From contig JAFQEE010000043.1 in NCBI GenBank assembly GCA_017399175.1, forward strand, positions 70,021 to 134,020: DNA of 64,000 nt. Direction: 5' to 3'. This stretch comes from Clostridia bacterium. Lineage in GTDB: Bacteria; Bacillota; Clostridia; Oscillospirales; Acutalibacteraceae. Made by a program: the position numbers and the translations under genes. Positions 1-6,489 of the stretch are shown one piece after another (the stretch's first letter is position 1; the number at the start of each line of letters is the position of its first letter). The notes beneath the pieces are model-generated. The model did no database searches. It saw only the letters and a program-made list of their open reading frames with translations, and was not told the origin of the DNA.

Positions 1-648
1 ATAAGAATTGCTGAAAAGAACGATGTTTCCGTTTTTGATGTTATTCAGGACTTGTTCCCTGATAAGTCAAAGGACTTCGTTATCAATATCAATGAAACAG
101 ATATTGCCCTCGTAAAAGAGGTTAAGAATAATATTGAACCAAAGGACCTTGAAAAGCTTGCTCGTTCAGTTGCTGACTCTTTGGGAACAGAGTATTATAC
201 TCACGTTCTTGTTGGTATCGGTACAGCAATCGACAATATCAAGGATTTGGCTCGTTCATACCGTGAAGCACAGGTGTCCCTTGAAGTTGGTAAAGTTTTT
301 GATACTGAAAAGACAATCGTAAGCTACGATAACCTTGGTATCGCAAGACTTATTTATCAGCTTCCTACAACACTTTGTGATATGTTCCTTCGTGAGATTT
401 TCAAACGCGGTTCAATCGAAAGCCTTGACCACGAAACACTTTTCACAATCCAAAAATTCTTTGAAAATAATCTTAACGTTTCCGAAACATCAAGAAAGCT
501 TTTTGTTCACAGAAATACACTTGTTTACCGTCTTGAAAAAATCAAGAAACTTACAGGTCTTGACCTTCGTGAATTCGATGACGCAATCGTGTTCAAAGTA
601 GCACTTATGGTTAAGAAATACCTTGACGCAAACCCAATTAAATATTAA
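1..648 (+). CDS. PucR/CdaR-type transcriptional regulator, C-terminal part
   Basis: The reading frame is open from the first base, so the N-terminus lies outside the window; 215 residues remain. The last 65 or so residues form a helix-turn-helix of the PucR/CdaR C-terminal type: a helix rich in Asn-Leu-Asn-Val-Ser-Glu-Thr followed by the recognition segment LFVHRNTLVYRLEKIKKLTG, a hallmark of that family. The preceding 130 residues fit the GGDEF-like CdaR middle domain, which is not a cyclase. Family members usually control sugar-diacid, purine or amino-acid catabolism genes; the effector cannot be told here. The following hairpin plus T-run near 662-692 may end its transcript. Confidence 0.8.
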   Translation: MRIAEKNDVSVFDVIQDLFPDKSKDFVININETDIALVKEVKNNIEPKDLEKLARSVADSLGTEYYTHVLVGIGTAIDNIKDLARSYREAQVSLEVGKVFDTEKTIVSYDNLGIARLIYQLPTTLCDMFLREIFKRGSIESLDHETLFTIQKFFENNLNVSETSRKLFVHRNTLVYRLEKIKKLTGLDLREFDDAIVFKVALMVKKYLDANPIKY

Positions 649-661
649 AATAATCATTCTC

Positions 662-954
662 GGCTCCCCTGAAAGGGGAGCTGTCTTTTTGCAAAAAAGA
701 CTGAGGGGTTGTATGCCTCCCTCTGACGAGGGAGGTGGCATTTTCGTAAGAAAATGACGGAGGGAGAGATAGTTCCATATATTTTAGATAATAAATAACA
801 GATAAAAGATAATAGATAAAAGTTAACACGCGTAGTGGCAGGCTTCCACGCCTGCACCGTCATTCTGAGCGTTAGCGAAGAATCCCTCTCAATCGCGTAG
901 GGACAAATCCGCTCCCTCACAGAGGGAGCTGTCACCGTTAGGTGACTGAGGGAG
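662..954. repeat. Cluster of double-hairpin intergenic repeats
   Basis: Three copies of one repeat family lie at 662-708, 715-766 and 911-954. Each has a first hairpin (GGCTCCC...GGGAGC type), a short TGTC or TGG link, a second variable hairpin, then GACTGAGGG or ACGGAGGG. The second stem differs between copies but always pairs, for example GTCACC/GGTGAC at 931-946. Between them are AT-rich GATAAAAGATAATAG repeats (about 783-825 and 983-1014), an intact GCGTAGTGGC...CCACGCCTGC module at 833-858 and a TCATTCTGAGCG module at about 870. No gene is seen in 649-1065. Confidence 0.8.
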
Positions 955-1065
955 TTTATCCTTGTCTGTCTGTCATTTTAAATAATAAAGAATAGATAAA
1001 AGATAATAAATAATATTCGTAGGGGACGACGACTCGGCGTCCCGTTTTCAATTTAAACATAATTA

Positions 1066-1094
1066 TTGATTTTTCTTGATTCGCGTGGTAAACT
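1066..1094 (+). promoter_or_regulatory. Predicted sigma-A promoter for the structured RNA
   Basis: TTGATT (1066-1071) and TAAACT (1089-1094) are separated by 17 bases. A start about 6-7 bases downstream would fall at the 5' strand of the long hairpin that begins at 1100. Confidence 0.55.
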
Positions 1095-1099
1095 ATTCT

Positions 1100-1252
1100 T
1101 GCGACACATTTGAATAATTATGTCATATTAGGTGCATTTTATATTGGTAAAAATGCATCCTCTATTCTTGTACCTGTATGGCAGAATAAATGTGTCGCAA
1201 CATTCGGAGTCATGCATTTTTCGTGCGTTGACTTCGGTTGACGCACTTTTTG
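1100..1252 (+). ncRNA. Candidate structured non-coding RNA with own promoter and terminator
   Basis: A perfect 12-base inverted repeat (TGCGACACATTT at 1100-1111 with AAATGTGTCGCA at 1188-1199) closes a structure containing an inner stem at 1131-1140/1150-1159. Asymmetric unpaired strands of about 19 and 28 bases lie between the two stems. A short tail leads to an intrinsic terminator: 10-pair stem 1223-1232/1237-1246, TTCG tetraloop, then a T-run. The layout of closing stem, large central bubble and terminal stem is reminiscent of 6S RNA, but at about 100-150 nt it is short for that family and I do not recognise the sequence. It has no credible open reading frame. Confidence 0.5.
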
Positions 1253-1383
1253 TTTTATGGAGGAGTTTGTTATGAATAAATTTATATAAATGAAAATTTG
1301 TATTTTATATTGCAATTTTATAAATATTGAAATATACTAAATTTGAGAAGACAATATATTTACATAAAGGAGGAAAAATTATT

Positions 1384-2655
1384 ATGAAAAAAACAAACAA
1401 AATTTTATCAATTATCCTCGCAATAACTATGGTGATATCCATCATCCCACTCACAGCAAGTGCAGAAGCACCAACATCAGGCACTTGTGGTGATAATGCA
1501 ACTTGGACTTATGACTCATCAACATACACTTTGACTATTTCAGGTACAGGTGATATGTATGATTATAAATCAAATAATCGTCCTTGGGAGTTTTATAAGG
1601 ATAGTATAAAAAATGTTGTTATCAATGATGGTGTAACAGCAATCGGTGATTATGCATTTTATTATTGTACAAACATTAACAGTGTGACAATCTCTGATAG
1701 TGTATTAATAATTAAAAAAGATTCTTTTTGTGGTTGCGAGAGCCTTACAAGTATAATAATTCCTGATAGTGTAACAACTGTTTGTGATTATGCATTTGCT
1801 CATTGTTTTAGCCTTACAAGTATTACAATCCCCCATAGCATAACAACAATTGGTAGGAAAATTTTTGGTAATTGCTATAGTCTTGCAAGTATAACGGTAG
1901 ATAGTAATAATCAATATTATTCAAGCGACAAATCTGGTGTATTATTTAATAAAGATAAAACGACGCTGATTCAATATCCTATAGCCAATTTAAGAACAAG
2001 TTATACAATTCCTAACAGTGTATCAGTAGTAGATGACTGGGCATTTACTGAATGTCAAAATCTCACAAGTATAATAATTCCCACCGATGTAACTACAATT
2101 GGTTTAGGTGCGTTTTATTGGTGTGATAAATTGACAGATGTTTTTTATTTAGGAACTGAAGAACAATGGAGAGCTATTTCTATTGGTGATGAAAATCATT
2201 CAATCTTTAGGGCAACAATTCATTTTAATTATCATATGCACGATTATGTTGAGGTTGTAATGGCATCTACTTGCACAGAACAAGGATATACAACATATAC
2301 TTGCGAATGTGGTGACTCTTATGTTGATGATTATGTAGATGCATTAGGTCATACACCTGCAGAACCTGTTCAACAATGGCCGGCTAATGCAACTTGCACA
2401 GAAGATGGCAGTATATATGAATTTGTTTATTGCTCAGTATGTGACGAAGAAATCAGTCGTGAATTAATTGTTATCGAAGCAACAGGCCACGCAGATGCTG
2501 ATAATGATGGTTATTGTGATAACTGTGATGAACAGCTTTGTAATCACAGTTGCCATAAATCAGGCTTTGCTGGTTTCATTTGGAAAATTCTTCGTTTTGT
2601 TAACAGAATTTTCGGCACAAACAAATACTGCTCTTGTGGTGTAGCACATTATTAA
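1384..2655 (+). CDS. Secreted BspA-type leucine-rich-repeat protein with shared C-terminal tail
   Basis: The start is set by AAAGGAGG nine or so bases upstream of the ATG; an upstream TTG in frame lacks such a site. The product has 423 residues. Residues 1-28 are a signal peptide (Lys-rich start, hydrophobic core, ending TASAEA). About residues 75-265 carry five or six BspA/LRR_5 repeats (pattern I-x-I-P-x-S-V-T-x-I-G-x-x-A-F-x-x-C-x-x-L-T). A Cys-containing repeat (TSTCTEQGYTTYTCECG-like) follows. The last 56 residues match the ends of the proteins at 54211 and 57102. It is probably a surface protein for adhesion or binding; no catalytic motif is visible. It is monocistronic, with a terminator just downstream. 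Confidence 0.82.
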   Translation: MKKTNKILSIILAITMVISIIPLTASAEAPTSGTCGDNATWTYDSSTYTLTISGTGDMYDYKSNNRPWEFYKDSIKNVVINDGVTAIGDYAFYYCTNINSVTISDSVLIIKKDSFCGCESLTSIIIPDSVTTVCDYAFAHCFSLTSITIPHSITTIGRKIFGNCYSLASITVDSNNQYYSSDKSGVLFNKDKTTLIQYPIANLRTSYTIPNSVSVVDDWAFTECQNLTSIIIPTDVTTIGLGAFYWCDKLTDVFYLGTEEQWRAISIGDENHSIFRATIHFNYHMHDYVEVVMASTCTEQGYTTYTCECGDSYVDDYVDALGHTPAEPVQQWPANATCTEDGSIYEFVYCSVCDEEISRELIVIEATGHADADNDGYCDNCDEQLCNHSCHKSGFAGFIWKILRFVNRIFGTNKYCSCGVAHY

Positions 2656-2674
2656 TTAAATATGTAAACCTTTT

Positions 2675-2706
2675 AGGCTCCCCCTGACAAGGGGAGCCTA
2701 TTTTTG
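2675..2706 (+). terminator. Intrinsic terminator
   Basis: A perfect nine-pair stem (AGGCTCCCC 2675-2683 with GGGGAGCCT 2691-2699) is followed by ATTTTT. It ends the leucine-rich-repeat transcript and could also act toward the convergent gene. Confidence 0.8.
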
Positions 2707-2729
2707 TGTCATATTTACTTTTTTAAATC

Positions 2730-3053
2730 TTATTTCACAAGATTCATTACAGTAAGCACAGCACCTGCGTCGCCATCAACTGTAACCTTACCCTTGTTGT
2801 ATGCTTCAACCGGGTCAAGTTTGCCGTCAACAAGCTTCATGAGGTTTGTTGGGTTAACTGTAACAATAGCGTGTCTGTCATAGTATTCATATGGCTCAAC
2901 GTTTACATTGCGGTCTTTAACTTCAATATAGAAAATACCGTTTACATTTTTACCTTCAAGGTTAATCTGTAAAGCAACTACGCCATCAACAGAAGATGCG
3001 TCAACATCCTGAAATTTAGCCTTAACTTTTGCTACAACCTGCTCGTATGTCAT
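2730..3053 (-). CDS. SCP2 sterol-binding-domain-like protein
   Basis: This 107-residue protein fits a single SCP2 fold domain: KDRNVNVEPYEYYDRHAIVT, then NPTNLMKLVDGKLDPVEAYN and a closing GKVTVDGDAGAVL, the usual end of SCP2 domains. Such domains bind hydrophobic ligands; the clostridial stand-alone forms have no known role. The start at 3053 is preferred because AAGGAG lies eight bases upstream; a GTG nine bases earlier (3062) overlaps that site. It is a single gene convergent with the leucine-rich-repeat gene, with its own promoter upstream. Confidence 0.75.
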   Translation of the reverse strand: MTYEQVVAKVKAKFQDVDASSVDGVVALQINLEGKNVNGIFYIEVKDRNVNVEPYEYYDRHAIVTVNPTNLMKLVDGKLDPVEAYNKGKVTVDGDAGAVLTVMNLVK

Positions 3054-3084
3054 GGTTTTCACTCCTTACTTTTTAGTTTTCTGT

Positions 3085-3113
3085 ATTTTATCATAAACAG
3101 AAATTCAATGCAA
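3085..3113 (-). promoter_or_regulatory. Predicted promoter for the SCP2-like gene
   Basis: Read on the minus strand, TTGCAT (3113-3108) and TAAAAT (3090-3085) are 17 bases apart, about 32 bases before the chosen start codon. Confidence 0.55.
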
Positions 3114-3277
3114 ATTTCAGAGATGTCAAAATTTATGTAAAATTACCTTAAACTTGTGTCATAAATGGAAGAAATATCATTTTTCTTTAATGAATTTACA
3201 TAAAAATTTTAAAAAAATAACCTTGTGAATAGTAATCTATACAAAATTAAAAAAATTAAATTTTTTAAAGATTTTTA

Positions 3278-3306
3278 ATGACAAAAAAGCAGATTTGTAG
3301 TATAAT
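3278..3306 (+). promoter_or_regulatory. Predicted sigma-A promoter for hydrolase-miaB
   Basis: ATGACA (3278-3283) and a perfect TATAAT (3301-3306) are 17 bases apart. The 3114-3277 stretch upstream is AT-rich and holds nothing else I can identify. Confidence 0.7.
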
Positions 3307-3372
3307 CTAACTATTAATATGCAGAAGTATGCCCGACGGCAAAAATTGCTTCTGTTTAAGGGAGGAAAAACT

Positions 3373-4314
3373 ATGGCATTGGTTAGAAAAGAGGCTTATT
3401 TCAACTCATCAAACGGACAAAATAAAATCAGAACACTCATTTGGGAAGACGATGAATTAACTCCTGTGGGTATAGTTCAGCTCACTCACGGTATGGCTGA
3501 ACATATTGCAAGATATGACGAGTTTGCTCGTTTTCTTGCATCAAACGGTTTCGTTGTTTGCGGTAATGACCATTTAGGTCACGGTAAGAGCATTGACGAC
3601 CGTTATCAGATTGGTTATATGGGAGATTACAACGGTGACAAGCGTCTTGTTGACGATATGCACATTCTCACAAAGATTATGAAAAAGAGAAATCCTGATA
3701 TTCCATATTTCCTCTTTGGTCATTCAATGGGCTCATTCTGTTCAAGAATTTATGCTGTTCATTTCGGTTACGAACTTGACGGTGTAATTCTTTGCGGTAC
3801 AGGTGATATGCCTGACATCATCAATGCAGGTGTTGACCTTATCGATATGCTCGTCAGCAAATACGGTCTTATGCGTAGAGTTGACAAAATTGCAGAAATT
3901 ATGAACAAAGGCTTCTCAATGATGGGTGCTGATAAGGAAAGTTCACTTGCATGGCTTTCTGAAAATGCAGAAAACCGCCTTAACTATTCAAACGACGAAC
4001 TCTGCGGATTTACATATACTCTTGCAGGTTATCGTGATATCTATAACATTATGCGTGAGGCTTGTGACTCCGACTGGGCACTTCGTATGCCAAAGGAATT
4101 ACCTGTTATGATTATTTCAGGTGCAAATGACCCTGTTGGTATGAACGGTAAAGGCGTTTTAGCAGTCGCAGACAGCCTTGTTTCAGCAGGAATTGAACCG
4201 ACAACAATTCTCTATCCTGGAATGAGACACGAAATTCTTAACGAAACTGACAGAGATGTTGTTTACAAAGATGTTCTCTCATTCCTTCTCTCAATTTACA
4301 CTAAGGAAGTTTAA
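3373..4314 (+). CDS. Alpha/beta hydrolase, monoacylglycerol-lipase/lysophospholipase-like
   Basis: The 313-residue product has the serine-hydrolase fold of the S33/Hydrolase_4 group. The oxyanion region is LTHGMAEHIARY, the nucleophile elbow is GHSMGS (Ser near residue 120), the acid is in ISGANDPVG and the catalytic His is in GMRHEILNE. The substrate is probably an acylglycerol or lysophospholipid by family, but this is not certain. There is no signal peptide, so it acts in the cytoplasm or at the inner membrane face. The start follows AAGGGAGG; an in-frame ATG 54 bases earlier has no such site. miaB starts four bases downstream, so the two are co-transcribed. Confidence 0.85.
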   Translation: MALVRKEAYFNSSNGQNKIRTLIWEDDELTPVGIVQLTHGMAEHIARYDEFARFLASNGFVVCGNDHLGHGKSIDDRYQIGYMGDYNGDKRLVDDMHILTKIMKKRNPDIPYFLFGHSMGSFCSRIYAVHFGYELDGVILCGTGDMPDIINAGVDLIDMLVSKYGLMRRVDKIAEIMNKGFSMMGADKESSLAWLSENAENRLNYSNDELCGFTYTLAGYRDIYNIMREACDSDWALRMPKELPVMIISGANDPVGMNGKGVLAVADSLVSAGIEPTTILYPGMRHEILNETDRDVVYKDVLSFLLSIYTKEV

Positions 4315-4317
4315 ATC

Positions 4318-5727
4318 TTGACAAATTTCGTATCACAAGAACAAATTGAATTACAAAAGAATATAGCAGGTGAAGTTAGTGAATTACTTCTTCACCGTCA
4401 CGGCGGGAGTCCAAAGGCATTCGTTCATACTTACGGTTGCCAAGGAAATGTTGCTGACAGCGAAAGAATTAAAGGTCTGCTTGTTTTAATGGGTTATACT
4501 ATGACCGAAGAAAAGGAAGAAGCTGACTTGATTCTCTATAACACCTGTGCAATCCGTGAACACGCAGAGGACAGAGTTTTCGGTAATGTGGGTGCAATTA
4601 AAAAGTTAAAGCAGTCAAATCCTAATCTCATAATTGCCCTTTGCGGTTGTATGATGCAACAGGAACATATCCGTGAAAAGCTCTATAAAAGCTATCCGTA
4701 TGTTGATATTGTTTTCGGTACTCATAATCAGTATTTAATACCTGAAATCTTCAAAAAATATCTTACACGCGGTAAACGAGTTTTCTCTGATATGACAGAA
4801 ACTAATCCCGTTGCTGAGGGTATCCCTGCAATCCGTGACAACTCTGCTAAAGCGTGGTTACCGATTATGTACGGTTGTGATAATTTCTGTACTTATTGCG
4901 TTGTACCTTATGTCCGTGGCAGGGAAAGAAGTCGTAAGTCAGCGGATATTATCGCAGAATTTAAGCAGATTGTATCGGAGGGTTATAAAGATATAACACT
5001 ACTCGGACAGAATGTCAATTCATACGGAAAAGGACTGGACGAGGATATCAACTTCTCAAAACTCATTCGTCAGTTGAATGATATTCCCGGTGAATTTACA
5101 ATCCGTTTTATGACTTCACATCCAAAGGACTGCACAAAAGAACTTATTGACACAATCGCAGAATGTGAAAAAGCATCAAAGCATATTCATCTTCCTGTGC
5201 AGTCGGGTAATAACAGAATTTTAAAGGAAATGAATCGTCGATATACCCGTGAAAAGTATCTTGAACTTATAAATTATGCAAAGGAAAAAATCGAAGGACT
5301 TTCCCTTACAAGTGATATAATCGTTGGCTTTCCCGGTGAAACATATGAAGAATTCTGCGACACATTGTCACTTGTAAAAGAAGTGGGTTATACTTCGCTT
5401 TTCACTTTCATTTTCTCAAGCAGAAAGGGTACAAAAGCATCTTTAATGGATGACCCTGTACCTTATGAAGAAAAGAATAAATGGTTTAAAGAACTCTGTG
5501 ATTTACAGGAAAGTATCGCAGCAAATCACAGTGCAGAAATGAAAGGTAAAACCTATCGTGTACTCTGCGAGGGTGACAGCAAAACTCTCGACGGATTTTT
5601 GGCAGGAAGAACCGATGGTAATGTTATTATTGAATTTCCGTCTGACGATAAAGGTTTAGTTGGCAAATTCTGTCGCGTAAAGGTGACAGAACCACTTAAC
5701 TGGCTCGTCCGTGGAGAATTAGTATAA
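4318..5727 (+). CDS. miaB: tRNA-2-methylthio-N6-dimethylallyladenosine synthase MiaB
   Basis: MiaB adds a methylthio group to i6A37 in tRNAs reading UNN codons, using two iron-sulfur clusters and S-adenosylmethionine. In this 469-residue protein the N-terminal cluster ligands are Cys41 (YGCQGN), Cys77 (NTCAIRE) and Cys111 (CGCMMQ). The radical-SAM motif is Cys187-x3-Cys191-x2-Cys194 (YGCDNFCTYC), and a TRAM domain occupies the last 60 residues. The only sensible start is TTG, with AAGGAAG eight bases before it inside the end of the hydrolase gene. The substrate-forming enzyme MiaA is encoded 7.6 kb downstream. Confidence 0.95.
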   Translation: MTNFVSQEQIELQKNIAGEVSELLLHRHGGSPKAFVHTYGCQGNVADSERIKGLLVLMGYTMTEEKEEADLILYNTCAIREHAEDRVFGNVGAIKKLKQSNPNLIIALCGCMMQQEHIREKLYKSYPYVDIVFGTHNQYLIPEIFKKYLTRGKRVFSDMTETNPVAEGIPAIRDNSAKAWLPIMYGCDNFCTYCVVPYVRGRERSRKSADIIAEFKQIVSEGYKDITLLGQNVNSYGKGLDEDINFSKLIRQLNDIPGEFTIRFMTSHPKDCTKELIDTIAECEKASKHIHLPVQSGNNRILKEMNRRYTREKYLELINYAKEKIEGLSLTSDIIVGFPGETYEEFCDTLSLVKEVGYTSLFTFIFSSRKGTKASLMDDPVPYEEKNKWFKELCDLQESIAANHSAEMKGKTYRVLCEGDSKTLDGFLAGRTDGNVIIEFPSDDKGLVGKFCRVKVTEPLNWLVRGELV

Positions 5728-5751
5728 TAACCACTGATTGCAATCTTATGC

Positions 5752-5866
5752 ACAATTCTCAATGGCTATTTTTCCGTCATAACTCGTCCAAAATACTCGC
5801 CAATACACAAAGTATTGCCTGCGTTTTTTGACGGCTCTGCCGAAAAACTATCTCATTGACAATTGT
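5752..5866. repeat. 115-base imperfect palindrome (MITE-like or structured element)
   Basis: The left arm (from ACAATTCTCAATG at 5752) and right arm (ending CATTGACAATTGT at 5866) are near-complementary along roughly 55 bases each, with GCCAATAC/GTATTGC pairing at the centre. It contains no open reading frame. The form suggests a small non-autonomous mobile element or a folded leader; there is only one copy in the window. Confidence 0.6.
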
Positions 5867-5875
5867 ACATCGATT

Positions 5876-5904
5876 TTATCAGCGGTTATAAAATAATCTA
5901 TAAT
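5876..5904 (+). promoter_or_regulatory. Predicted promoter for ylbF-like/mutS
   Basis: TTATCA (5876-5881) and TATAAT (5899-5904) are 17 bases apart and sit 28 bases before the ATG at 5933. Confidence 0.6.
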
Positions 5905-5932
5905 TTAAAATTATTATAAAGGAGTAAAAAAA

Positions 5933-6361
5933 ATGTCACTCGAAAAACTTACAAGAGAACTTGGTAAAGCAATTCAGCAGGATGAAAGATATCTTGCAAT
6001 GCAGAAAGCTATTGAGGCTAACGAAAAGGATACAGCACTCAATGAACTTATGGGTAAAATCCAGCTTATTCAGGTTTCTGCACAGCACGAAGCATCAAAG
6101 GAAAATCCTGATGAAGGCAAAATGCAGGCATATAACGAAGAATTCCAGGGTGTTTATACACAGATTATGATGAATCCAAATATGCAGGCTTATGAAAAAG
6201 CAAGACACGATATCGATGACCTTATGAATTACCTTACAGGTATCCTTGCTATGTGTGTTAACGGTGATGACCCTGACACATGCGACCCTAAAGCACATCA
6301 GTGCGGTGGCGATTGTTCAGGTTGTCATTGTGACTGTGGCGACGAAGGCTGCTCACACTAA
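5933..6361 (+). CDS. YlbF/YmcA-family protein with Cys-rich C-terminal tail
   Basis: Residues 1-110 are a helical YlbF/YmcA-type domain (ALNELMGKIQLIQ... and the C-terminal PNMQAYEKARHDIDDLMNYL helix). In Bacillus, YlbF, YmcA and YaaT form an iron-sulfur-containing complex that affects RNase Y and sporulation. The last 35 residues hold eight cysteines (CVNGDDPDTC, CGGDCSGCHCDCGDEGC), far more than usual for the family, which suggests metal or Fe-S binding. The start follows AAAGGAG. It lies just upstream of mutS, but a repeat cluster separates the two, so co-transcription is uncertain. Confidence 0.8.
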   Translation: MSLEKLTRELGKAIQQDERYLAMQKAIEANEKDTALNELMGKIQLIQVSAQHEASKENPDEGKMQAYNEEFQGVYTQIMMNPNMQAYEKARHDIDDLMNYLTGILAMCVNGDDPDTCDPKAHQCGGDCSGCHCDCGDEGCSH

Positions 6362-6378
6362 TTAAAACCTAATCTCTG

Positions 6379-6450
6379 CCTTCCCCTTGAGGGGAAGGTG
6401 GCGGCAACGCCGACGGATGAGGTGTGTAGGGGCGATTCACGAATCGCCCG
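6379..6450. repeat. Double-hairpin repeat plus short palindrome
   Basis: 6379-6422 is a double-hairpin copy (CCTTCCCC...GGGGAAGG, then GGCG/CGCC). 6426-6450 is a GTAGGG-palindrome-CCCG module built around CGATTC/GAATCG. They fill the gap before mutS. Confidence 0.75.
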
Positions 6451-6489
6451 TAATAACAAAAATCTATTTACTAAGAAGGAATTACTAAT

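Noticed and set aside
1100..1199. Firm 6S RNA call
   Set aside because: The shape is suggestive, but the RNA is too short and I cannot confirm conserved 6S positions by eye.
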